From Flavobacterium sp. 9 (GTDB taxonomy: Bacteria > Bacteroidota > Bacteroidia > Flavobacteriales > Flavobacteriaceae): a DNA stretch of 64,000 bases. Positions 36,441-44,055 of the stretch are shown piece after piece. Each line of letters begins with the position of its first letter. Positions within the stretch are counted from its first letter, which is position 1. The position numbers were made by a program, and so were the translations under genes. Location: assembly GCF_002754195.1 (NCBI RefSeq), contig NZ_PEEU01000001.1, forward strand, positions 3,410,001 through 3,474,000, given 5' to 3'. The notes under the pieces were generated by a model. The model was given only the letters and a program-made list of their open reading frames with translations. It made no database searches and was not told the origin of the DNA.

Positions 36441-37085
36441 GTGGATACTCAAACAGCAAAATATATAATCAATTACTTTCCTAATTTGTTGACAGATTTG
36501 GAACGAAAGGCTATTCGGCATAATAGCTCAATCTATAAACTAGAAAATGCAACTTCACACAATGCAAATTTGATAAAAGTTTATAAAGAAAAAGGTTGGC
36601 TTACTTCTGATCAAAATGTATTAGACTTGCTTGGAGGTGGTTATAAAGAGTTTGAGTTAAATGTTGCAAATAGAATTTTAGCTCAAAATCCTGACAAAGT
36701 ATTCTTTAATAATTGTCCAAAATGCAACCAGCTTTCAAGGACTCCATATGCAAGGCAATGTCGCTTTTGCGGACACAATTGGCACAATTTAAGGGTTGCA
36801 CAATTTAAACTTAACAACTCTTTTCAAATAACAGGAAGAGAATTTTTCTTGTTAGGCCAAGTAGTAAAAGGAGAAATTAAAACAGGACAATTTATAGACT
36901 TAACAATGTTGGGGCTTAATAAGAGACCGCAAATTGCGGTAGTTGAATTCGCGCTTAAACGAGAAGACGGTGAAGTTTGGGAAGATATTGGACTTGGAAC
37001 AAACGAACTAACTGAAGAAGATAAAGAGTATTTAAAAAGTGTTGGTTCTTTCGGAACGCCTTTTGACATAATTTACGAACGTTAA
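36441..37085 (+). CDS. Zinc-ribbon protein of unknown function
   Basis: A ~214-residue protein. The N-terminal half is helical (TAKYIINYFPNLLTDLERKA), the middle carries a four-Cys zinc ribbon (NCPKCNQL ... RQCRFCGHNW), and the C-terminal part (FFLLGQVVKGEIKTGQFIDL) looks like the beta-barrel domain 2 of translation GTPases, without a GTPase domain. I chose GTG 36441 because the longer frame from ATG 36390 crosses a TATATTTA -7-like box and encodes an unlikely N-terminus; either is possible. Sits alone between mscL and asd. I do not recognise a named family. Confidence 0.7.
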   Translation: MDTQTAKYIINYFPNLLTDLERKAIRHNSSIYKLENATSHNANLIKVYKEKGWLTSDQNVLDLLGGGYKEFELNVANRILAQNPDKVFFNNCPKCNQLSRTPYARQCRFCGHNWHNLRVAQFKLNNSFQITGREFFLLGQVVKGEIKTGQFIDLTMLGLNKRPQIAVVEFALKREDGEVWEDIGLGTNELTEEDKEYLKSVGSFGTPFDIIYER

Positions 37086-37168
37086 AAGCAGTTGCTTGTA
37101 GTCAAGGATTTGGATTAATTTCTAAAATTGTTTGTTTTGTAACATTTTGTTATTTTTTGTGAAGCACA

Positions 37169-37198
37169 TTGTTTTGTTTTTTATTATAGCTACTTTTG
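37169..37198 (+). promoter_or_regulatory. Promoter of asd
   Basis: TTG (37169-37171), 19-base spacer, TACTTTTG (37191-37198): exact Bacteroidota consensus, 38 bases before the asd start codon. Confidence 0.75.
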
Positions 37199-37236
37199 CG
37201 GAGTAAATTAGATTAATTCATACTAAAGATATAAAA

Positions 37237-38226
37237 ATGAGAATAGCCGTTGTAGGTGCCACTGGTATGGTTGGCGAGATAATGCTTAAAGTTTTAGCAG
37301 AAAGAAATTTTCCTGTTACAGAGTTAATTCCTGTTGCATCTGAGAAATCAATTGGAAAAGAAATTGAATATAAAGGAGCAAAATATAAAGTTGTTGGATT
37401 GCAAACGGCAGTTGATATGAAAGCTGATATTGCAGTTTTTTCTGCTGGAGGAGATACTTCATTAGAATGGGCGCCAAAATTTGCAGCTGCAGGAACAACT
37501 GTTATTGATAACTCATCTGCATGGAGAATGGATCCAACAAAAAAATTGGTAGTTCCGGAAATCAACGCTTCAATATTAACAAAAGAAGATAAAATTATTG
37601 CAAATCCAAATTGCTCAACTATTCAAATGGTTTTGACTTTGGCTCCATTGCATAAAAAATACAACATCAAAAGAATCATAGTTTCTACTTATCAATCAAT
37701 CACCGGAACTGGTGTAAAAGCGGTAAGACAATTAGAAAATGAGTATGCTGGAATTCAAGGCGAAATGGCTTATAAATATCCAATTCACAGAAATGCGATT
37801 CCACATTGCGATAGTTTTGAAGAAAACGGATACACTAAAGAAGAAATGAAATTAGTTCGTGAAACTCAAAAAATTCTTGGTGATAATACCATCAGAGTTA
37901 CAGCTACTGCGGTTCGTGTTCCTGTTGTTGGCGGACACAGTGAAGCAGTAAATGTTGAGTTTACAAATGATTTTGATGTAAATGAAGTTCGCGAAATCTT
38001 ACACAATACTGATGGAGTAGTGGTTCAGGATAATTTAGACACATTTACATATCCAATGCCATTATATGCAGAAGGTAAAAATGATGTTTTTGTTGGAAGA
38101 ATCCGTCGTGACGAAAGCCAACCAAACACGTTGAACATGTGGATTGTTGCTGATAACTTGAGAAAAGGTGCTGCAACAAACACGATTCAAATTGCTGAAT
38201 ATTTAATTCAGGCAGGTTTGGTATAA
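37237..38226 (+). CDS. asd: Aspartate-semialdehyde dehydrogenase
   Basis: A 329-residue NADPH-dependent enzyme converting aspartyl phosphate to the semialdehyde for Lys, Met, Thr and diaminopimelate synthesis. Seen: VGATGMVGEIMLKVL at the N-terminus, the catalytic Cys in IIANPNCSTIQMVL, then STYQSITGTGVKAVRQLENE and the substrate-binding HRNAIPHCDSF, and RVPVVGGHSEAVNVEF. Own promoter and terminator, so it is a single-gene unit. Confidence 0.97.
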   Translation: MRIAVVGATGMVGEIMLKVLAERNFPVTELIPVASEKSIGKEIEYKGAKYKVVGLQTAVDMKADIAVFSAGGDTSLEWAPKFAAAGTTVIDNSSAWRMDPTKKLVVPEINASILTKEDKIIANPNCSTIQMVLTLAPLHKKYNIKRIIVSTYQSITGTGVKAVRQLENEYAGIQGEMAYKYPIHRNAIPHCDSFEENGYTKEEMKLVRETQKILGDNTIRVTATAVRVPVVGGHSEAVNVEFTNDFDVNEVREILHNTDGVVVQDNLDTFTYPMPLYAEGKNDVFVGRIRRDESQPNTLNMWIVADNLRKGAATNTIQIAEYLIQAGLV

Positions 38227-38256
38227 CTAGAGATTAAACAAAATTGTTATAAAGAG

Positions 38257-38294
38257 AAAGCCGTAATTGCAGCAATGTAATTACGGCTTTTTTG
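38257..38294 (+). terminator. Rho-independent terminator of asd
   Basis: Twelve-bp perfect stem AAAGCCGTAATT / AATTACGGCTTT, 10-base loop, then T-run. Confidence 0.88.
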
Positions 38295-38351
38295 TTGCAG
38301 CGTTTTAATGAAGATACAATACTTTTGTTTTAATCATAAATTAGAAAAACT

Positions 38352-38756
38352 ATGAGAACAGAAACTTGCCATTTTTGGCTTGGGAAATTTAAAACAGAAG
38401 AAGATTATTTTGATTTTGTAGGCGAAGACCAAAGCTATTATGAAAATGATGATGATATAGAGGATAAATACATATCTGAGTTTGCAAAATCTCAAGATGA
38501 GAATTTTTTAGATCATGATTTTATAGAAAGCGGATTTGAGAATGAAGATATTCCGTTTGAAGAGAAATTCTTGCAATATTCTTATGCAGAAGAATGGATT
38601 GTTGAAGCGAAACAAAGATTGGTTCCTCTAAATCAAAATTCGGAAGAAATAAATACGGTTGTGTTTATTTCGAAAAATCAAATTAAGAAACCAGTTTCGA
38701 TAATGAATTCAAAATTTAATTTATTATATATTGGAGAAATCGAATATGAAATTTGA
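38352..38756 (+). CDS. Imm22-like immunity protein
   Basis: A 134-residue acidic protein. CHFWLGKFKTEEDYFDFV, then ISEFAKSQ, the FLDHDFIESGFE motif and YSYAEEWI reproduce the pattern of the immunity protein Imm22 family found in polymorphic-toxin loci (assigned from memory of the family). Such proteins bind and neutralise a cognate toxin. No toxin gene is next to it. The SUKH gene 60 bases downstream on the same strand is a second immunity-type protein. Confidence 0.75.
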   Translation: MRTETCHFWLGKFKTEEDYFDFVGEDQSYYENDDDIEDKYISEFAKSQDENFLDHDFIESGFENEDIPFEEKFLQYSYAEEWIVEAKQRLVPLNQNSEEINTVVFISKNQIKKPVSIMNSKFNLLYIGEIEYEI

Positions 38757-38816
38757 GTTTAAAGTTTTAAAGAAAATAACGAAAAGCGTATCTTAGCTAG
38801 TATAAATACAAAAGAA

Positions 38817-39323
38817 ATGAACTTCGATAATTATAAAATAATTCCCAATTACAAGACCAATCAAACAGATTTATTCCTTGCTGAAAACGAAGATATTCTG
38901 GCTTGCGAAAAAACGCTAAATATCACTTTTGATAATGATTATAAAGAATATGTTTCAACTTACGGAAGCGGAATTCTTGGCGGAACTTATGTGCGAATCT
39001 ATCTTCCGGAAACTATTATTTTGACTTTAGCCGAATGGAAAGACCGCATAACCGAATATTGGTTTTGGGATGAAGGAAAAGATGTTTTGACGAAAGACGA
39101 AGTTTTGAATTCAATCAGAATTGGAGATACGTATGACGGAGATGAAATTATCCTTTTTAAAAGCGAATATTTCATTTTACCAAGACATAGCGAAATGATT
39201 TATAAAGCAGGAAATACACTCGAAGAAACGATAACCTGGTTGTGTTCGTCAGGAATTTTAACCGAAGCATTTTCTGAAAGAGAATTTGAACCTTTTGATC
39301 CAGATGATTTGGCAAATAATTAA
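38817..39323 (+). CDS. SMI1/KNR4 (SUKH) family immunity-type protein
   Basis: A 168-residue protein. The SUKH core is seen in DILACEKTLNITFDNDYKEY (helix, strand and the LP-x-DYK-like turn), the following STYGSGILGG, and a later GDTYDGDEIILFK...YFILPRHSEMIY segment, ending in an acidic tail. SUKH proteins are widely used as immunity proteins against nuclease and other contact-dependent toxins. It probably shares a transcript with the upstream Imm22-like gene and is followed by a strong terminator. Confidence 0.8.
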   Translation: MNFDNYKIIPNYKTNQTDLFLAENEDILACEKTLNITFDNDYKEYVSTYGSGILGGTYVRIYLPETIILTLAEWKDRITEYWFWDEGKDVLTKDEVLNSIRIGDTYDGDEIILFKSEYFILPRHSEMIYKAGNTLEETITWLCSSGILTEAFSEREFEPFDPDDLANN

Positions 39324-39331
39324 AAAGCATA

Positions 39332-39364
39332 AAAAAAGCGAGAACTTTAAATTCTCGCTTTTTT
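39332..39364. terminator. Bidirectional terminator between immunity pair and ferredoxin
   Basis: Thirteen-bp perfect stem AAAAAAGCGAGAA / TTCTCGCTTTTTT with a 7-base loop. A/T runs on both sides let it serve both the rightward immunity genes and the leftward ferredoxin gene. Confidence 0.9.
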
Positions 39365-39370
39365 ATTTTT

Positions 39371-39688
39371 TTAGTATTCAGGTGCTAATTCTAGCTCTAA
39401 TCCTTCTAATTCTGTAGTAATTGGTATCTGGCAGCCTAAACGACTATTAGATTTAACATAAAACGCTTCCGAAAGCATAGCTTCTTCTTCATCTCCCATT
39501 TCTGGTAATGCAATATCATTAAGAACGTAACACTGGCAAGAAGCACACATTGCCATTCCTCCGCAGGTTCCTTCAACAGGAAGTTCGTATGCTTTGCATA
39601 ACTCCATTATGTTCATTGCCATATCAGTTGGAGCTTGTAATTCGTGTATAACTCCTTCTCGATCTTTAATCTTTATTAATACATCCAT
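39371..39688 (-). CDS. 2Fe-2S ferredoxin (adrenodoxin type)
   Basis: A 105-residue ferredoxin. The cluster ligands are in EGTCGGMAMCASCQCYV, and a fourth Cys in NSRLGCQIPIT, the spacing of vertebrate/ISC-type ferredoxins, together with the acidic DEEEAMLSEAF stretch. It would donate electrons during Fe-S cluster assembly or to other partners. NifU-like and Mrp genes further along the same strand point to an Fe-S role. Confidence 0.95.
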   Translation of the reverse strand: MDVLIKIKDREGVIHELQAPTDMAMNIMELCKAYELPVEGTCGGMAMCASCQCYVLNDIALPEMGDEEEAMLSEAFYVKSNSRLGCQIPITTELEGLELELAPEY

Positions 39689-39745
39689 TTTAATTATTTG
39701 GAATTTTGGTTCGGATTTGATAACATGAACAAATCCTTATTTAAA

Positions 39746-40231
39746 TTAACTTGTTGGTTTTAAGCTAAAGGCGTATTCTTTTCTTTCGTTTCCTTTTGAA
39801 TGTATTTTAATACCCAGAATATTACCTCCCTTATCTAAAATTGTTACTACGGCAATTATAGAATAATAATCTCTATCTGATTGGAAAATTAGAGTTCCTT
39901 CGTAAGTTGTATTTACTACTCCTTGTTTATCAGTTTGCGCAGCTAGTTTTCTTGGATGAGAAAATTCAGCAGAACTGTAGGTTGCTTTGTTTGAGAATTT
40001 TGCTTTTCCGTCACAAAGATCATATAAAAAATCAAAATTACCAATTCTAAGACTTCCTTCTTCATTGGCAGGTATTGTCGAAAATACAATTTGACCTGAA
40101 TAGTTAAAATCTGACCATTCTTCATCTTCATTCAACCAGGCCTTATCTACAACTAATGTTGTTGCGCTTTGTTGAGCATAACTTACTGTCAGGAAAAAAA
40201 ACAATAAAAATAGAGAGTAGTACTTCTTCAT
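39746..40231 (-). CDS. Secreted protein of unknown function
   Basis: A 161-residue protein with a clear signal peptide (MKKYYSLFLLFFFLTVSYAQ) from ATG 40231; a GTG nine codons upstream was rejected. The mature part is mostly beta-like (FDFLYDLCDGKAKFSN, TYEGTLIFQSDRDYYSIIAVVTILD, GIKIHSKGNERKEYAFSLKP). It has no lipobox. I do not recognise a family. It lies between the ferredoxin and NifU-like genes but nothing links it to Fe-S biogenesis. Confidence 0.7.
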   Translation of the reverse strand: MKKYYSLFLLFFFLTVSYAQQSATTLVVDKAWLNEDEEWSDFNYSGQIVFSTIPANEEGSLRIGNFDFLYDLCDGKAKFSNKATYSSAEFSHPRKLAAQTDKQGVVNTTYEGTLIFQSDRDYYSIIAVVTILDKGGNILGIKIHSKGNERKEYAFSLKPTS

Positions 40232-40445
40232 AAACTTAAGATTTAGAGGTTGTTTCACAAATTTAAGTTAAAAATGTAGAAAAACTGAACTAAAAGCCTT
40301 AAATCTTTGGATTGTTTTTTGCTAAATATGCAAATTAGTGCTTTATTCTTATTGCTTTTTTATGATTTTATAGGTCAAATTGCTTAAGCGCTATTATTCT
40401 TGTTAAATCAAGATCCTTAAAAAAGCGTAAAAAATACGGCTTGTA

Positions 40446-40685
40446 TTACATAATATTTACCACAGTTTCAATTTGTGGAGCATATTTTTTTATTGTTGTT
40501 TCGACTCCTGCTTTAAGTGTCATTTGGTTTACACTGCAGCTAATACATGCTCCTTCAAGACGAACTTTGACATGTTTGTCATCGTCTATAGAAATTAGTG
40601 TAATGTCTCCTCCATCAGAATTTAAAAAAGGTCTGATTTCATCTAGAGCCAATAATACGTTGCTTGTTAATTCTTCTGTTGTCAT
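40446..40685 (-). CDS. NifU-like C-terminal domain protein
   Basis: A 79-residue protein beginning MTTEELTSNVLLALDEIRPF, with DGGDITLISID and the Cys pair in LEGACISCSVNQMTLKAG that binds a transient Fe-S cluster. This is the Nfu-type scaffold or carrier domain alone. ATG 40685 was chosen; the TTG nine codons upstream lies in an AT-rich repeat (40690-40800, ATTAGAAAATTAG words). The Mrp gene lies upstream on the same strand, and ferredoxin further downstream. Confidence 0.93.
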   Translation of the reverse strand: MTTEELTSNVLLALDEIRPFLNSDGGDITLISIDDDKHVKVRLEGACISCSVNQMTLKAGVETTIKKYAPQIETVVNIM

Positions 40686-40799
40686 AATTTTATCAATTAG
40701 AAAATTAGTCAATTAGATAATTAGAAAATTCACTTTGAAGTAAAATTATCTCATTATCTAATTTTCTAATTATCTCATTAGTATTGTCTTATTATCTAA

Positions 40800-41930
40800 T
40801 TATTTTTTTACTGCTGAACAACCTGCCATAGTTGTAATTTTAATGGCTTCAGTTGCAGGTAAAGTATCGTTTCTGTTTACTGTTTCCTGTACAACATTTC
40901 GAGTTATTTCTTCAAAAATGGTTTCTATTACCGAAGCCGTTTGCAAAGCCGCAGGACGTCCATAATCTCCTGCTTCACGAATTGATTGTACAATTGGCAC
41001 TTCTCCTAAGAATGGAACGTTCAAATCTTCTGCAAGATTTTTTGCACCTTCCTGACCAAAGATATAATATTTATTGTCAGGTAATTCTTCCGGTGTAAAG
41101 TAAGCCATATTTTCGATAATTCCCAAAACAGGAACATTGATATTGTCTTGCATGAACATTGCAACTCCTTTTTTAGCATCGGCAAGAGCCACAGCTTGAG
41201 GCGTACTAACTACTACAGCTCCTGTAATAGGCAATGATTGCATGATCGAAAGGTGAATATCTCCAGTTCCCGGAGGTAAATCGATAAGCATAAAATCTAA
41301 TTCTCCCCAATCTGCATCAAAAATCATTTGGTTCAAAGCTTTAGCAGCCATTGGACCTCTCCAGATTACAGCCTGACTTGGAGCGGTGAAAAAACCGATA
41401 GAAAGTATTTTGATTTCATAACTTTCAATTGGTTTCATTTTTGATTTTCCGTCAACGGTAATCGAAGTTGGTTTTTCATTTTCTACATCAAACATAATTG
41501 GCATAGAAGGTCCGTAGATATCAGCATCTAAAACACCAACGCTAAAACCCATTTTTGCAAGCGTTACGGCAAGATTTGCTGTAACAGTAGATTTTCCAAC
41601 TCCACCCTTGCCAGAAGCAACGGCTATTATATTTTTGATTCCCGGAATCGCCTTTCCTTTTATTTCGTTAGGATTTTCCTTGGCTTCAACTTTAATGTTT
41701 ACTTTAACTTTTGCTTCAGAAGAAATCAAATCATGAATTGTCTTTTTGATATCGTCTTCGGCTCTTTTTTTAATGTGCATCGCCGGTGTATGCAATAGTA
41801 AATCTACCACAACTTCATCGCCAAAAGTTAGTACATTGGTAACAGCACCACTTTCAACCATGTTTTTTCCTTCTCCCGCTATAGTGATTGTTTCTAAAGC
41901 TTTAAGAATTTCTTTCCTATCTAATTTCAT
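40800..41930 (-). CDS. apbC: Mrp/NBP35-family iron-sulfur carrier ATPase
   Basis: A 376-residue protein from ATG 41930 (a TTG eleven codons upstream was rejected). Residues ~1-85 form a MIP18-like domain (LDRKEILKALETI...VVDLLLHTPAMH). Then the deviant Walker A of Mrp proteins, VASGKGGVGKSTVTANLAV (~103-121), DADIYGPSMPIM, and DFMLIDLPPGTGDIHLS. It transfers Fe-S clusters to target proteins in an ATP-dependent way. A C-terminal MAGCSAVKK keeps one Cys, not the CxxC of some relatives. Confidence 0.94.
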   Translation of the reverse strand: MKLDRKEILKALETITIAGEGKNMVESGAVTNVLTFGDEVVVDLLLHTPAMHIKKRAEDDIKKTIHDLISSEAKVKVNIKVEAKENPNEIKGKAIPGIKNIIAVASGKGGVGKSTVTANLAVTLAKMGFSVGVLDADIYGPSMPIMFDVENEKPTSITVDGKSKMKPIESYEIKILSIGFFTAPSQAVIWRGPMAAKALNQMIFDADWGELDFMLIDLPPGTGDIHLSIMQSLPITGAVVVSTPQAVALADAKKGVAMFMQDNINVPVLGIIENMAYFTPEELPDNKYYIFGQEGAKNLAEDLNVPFLGEVPIVQSIREAGDYGRPAALQTASVIETIFEEITRNVVQETVNRNDTLPATEAIKITTMAGCSAVKK

Positions 41931-42350
41931 CTTAATCGTCTGTTTTCTATTGAGGGAAACCAATTAAAGAACTGTGTTTATTTAAACTGATTTCAGACTA
42001 CAAAGATAACAGATTATGTTCGGATTCAAAGGCTTTTAAATTGTATTTCTTGATATTAGGATTGGTCAAAATGATTCTGAACGATTGTCTTTCTTTTCTT
42101 TGGAATAAAAAGCGACTAATTTTTATTTGATATCCCTAAACTAAAGTGTTTTTAAAGTTAAAATATATGAATTTTATGATAAATTTTCAGAAAAAGGTGA
42201 TTAAAATGTCAATAATCTTAGCTATATTTGAGTACCCTAAATCTATGATTTCTAATGTTTAAAAAAGTATGTGAAAGCTTGTTTGTGGGTGAATTACGAG
42301 TTTTTGATATTTTTTAGTGAAATTATTTTCTAAATTTTAAATCTAAAAAT
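41931..42350. other. Divergent intergenic region
   Basis: No gene seen. A TATATTTG box (42224-42231) can serve the L,D-transpeptidase gene 120 bases further on; no convincing -33 partner was found. The stretch is otherwise AT-rich. Confidence 0.4.
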
Positions 42351-43970
42351 ATGCGAAATTTTACTTCTTTATCTGTAATTATTACCGTTAGTTTTTTGAT
42401 GTTTTCTTTTGAATCTTCAGCAAAAAAAATCCCTTTAAAATATAAAGCAACGGAATCTAAAAGTGTTTCTTTCGATAAAAATTATGTTATAAACCTTACT
42501 GTAACTGAGGGCGCAATTAATGATTTTTATAAAAAATATCCCAAACTAAAAAAATATCAAAATGATGTTTTAGACCTTTATAAAAAGAAAGAGTTTAAGT
42601 CAATCTGGTATGATGACAGAAATATTAGTGAATTTGGTTCTTTATTGTATCATAAAGTAAAGCAACTAAATGAGCAGGGAATCAAAGCAACGATGCCTTA
42701 CAGAGATTTGATAGATGATGTTTTTAATGAAAATGTAACAGAAGATTTACCTCAAATCGACACAGAACTTTTGCTGTCTAATATGTATGTGTTTTATGCC
42801 AGCAATGTTTATTCAGGAGTTGATCCCGCTACTTTAAAGAAGATTGGTTGGTTCTTGCCGACAAAAACAATTTCCTATACCAAAATATTAGATTCTCTTA
42901 TGGTTGATCCTGCAAGATTAAACAAAGACGAGAATCTTTTGTATGGACAATATTATAAGCTTAAATCAGTCTTGCAAAGATACCGTAACATCGAAAAAAA
43001 TAATCAATGGAAAAAAATAGAGATTGACAGTGCAAATTATAAAGACTTAAAACCTTTTGATAGTGGCGTTGCAGTAAAACAAATTAGAGAACGTTTGTTT
43101 GTTGTGGGAGATTTGGCGCAAGATTCTAAAAGAGATGTATATGACGAGGAAATGATGGCAGGGATTTTAAAATACAAAAAACGATACGGACTCACCTTAA
43201 ATTATACATTAACCAGAGATCATATCAATCAAATGAATGAGCCAATTGGCAAAAGAATTAAAACTATAATGCTAAATATGGAACGTTGTCGCTGGATACC
43301 GGCAAATCTGGCACAGGCGAATGAATATATAATGGTTAATATACCATCGTTTAGGCTGGTTTATGTTAAAAATGGAAAATATGATTTAGTATCAGACGTT
43401 TTTGTGGGAACCCGAATGACCGAGACAGTAATCTTTAGCGGAATGATGGACAGAATTGTATTTAGTCCGTATTGGTATGTTCCGCAAAGTATCATTAAAA
43501 ATGAGCTAAAACTCAAAATGGCCGAAGATAAAAATTATCTCGCAGATCATAATATGGAATGGAATGGAGGGAATGTTCGACAAAAACCAGGACCTAAAAA
43601 CTCTTTGGGATTAGTTAAATTCATGTTTCCAAATCCGAATGATATTTATCTTCATGATACTCCGGCAAAAAGTTTGTTTGAATTTGAAAAACGTATTTTT
43701 AGCCACGGTTGTATCAACGTAAAAGAAGCAAAAAATTTGGCACTCGAAATCTTAAAAGACGATCCGGATTGGCCAGTTGATAAAATAAATCAGGCAATGA
43801 GCGGCGAAAAAGAAACAACTTGCAAGCTTAAAAATAAAATTCCAATCTATATAGGTTATTTTACAGCTTGGGTAAATGACGATGGCGAAATTGGTTTTTA
43901 TCCTGATGTATACGACAGAGACCCACAATTGGATAAATTACTGTATTCAGATTCTGTTGCTTCAAAATAA
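42351..43970 (+). CDS. L,D-transpeptidase (YcbB/LdtD-like)
   Basis: A 539-residue exported protein. Signal peptide (SVIITVSFLMFSFESSAKK), an alpha-helical scaffold domain (~30-230), a peptidoglycan-binding-like segment (GVAVKQIRERLFVVGDL), then the YkuD catalytic domain. The catalytic motif is seen as DIYLHDTPAKSLFEFEKR, 15 or so residues, then IFSHGCINV with Cys454. It makes 3-3 cross-links or attaches proteins to peptidoglycan. Length and layout match the long Bacteroidota form. A hairpin terminator follows. Confidence 0.93.
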   Translation: MRNFTSLSVIITVSFLMFSFESSAKKIPLKYKATESKSVSFDKNYVINLTVTEGAINDFYKKYPKLKKYQNDVLDLYKKKEFKSIWYDDRNISEFGSLLYHKVKQLNEQGIKATMPYRDLIDDVFNENVTEDLPQIDTELLLSNMYVFYASNVYSGVDPATLKKIGWFLPTKTISYTKILDSLMVDPARLNKDENLLYGQYYKLKSVLQRYRNIEKNNQWKKIEIDSANYKDLKPFDSGVAVKQIRERLFVVGDLAQDSKRDVYDEEMMAGILKYKKRYGLTLNYTLTRDHINQMNEPIGKRIKTIMLNMERCRWIPANLAQANEYIMVNIPSFRLVYVKNGKYDLVSDVFVGTRMTETVIFSGMMDRIVFSPYWYVPQSIIKNELKLKMAEDKNYLADHNMEWNGGNVRQKPGPKNSLGLVKFMFPNPNDIYLHDTPAKSLFEFEKRIFSHGCINVKEAKNLALEILKDDPDWPVDKINQAMSGEKETTCKLKNKIPIYIGYFTAWVNDDGEIGFYPDVYDRDPQLDKLLYSDSVASK

Positions 43971-43997
43971 GATATTCAGTTATTAAATAATAATAGA

Positions 43998-44036
43998 GAA
44001 ACCCGTCAGATTAATAAAATCTGACGGGTTTCTTTA
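43998..44036. terminator. Terminator between L,D-transpeptidase and permease genes
   Basis: Fifteen-bp perfect stem (core ACCCGTCAGATT / AATCTGACGGGT) with a 5-base loop, then TTT. Related to the hairpin in the leu operon. It can serve both converging genes. Confidence 0.8.
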
Positions 44037-44055
44037 AAAAAAATGGTCTACAAGT

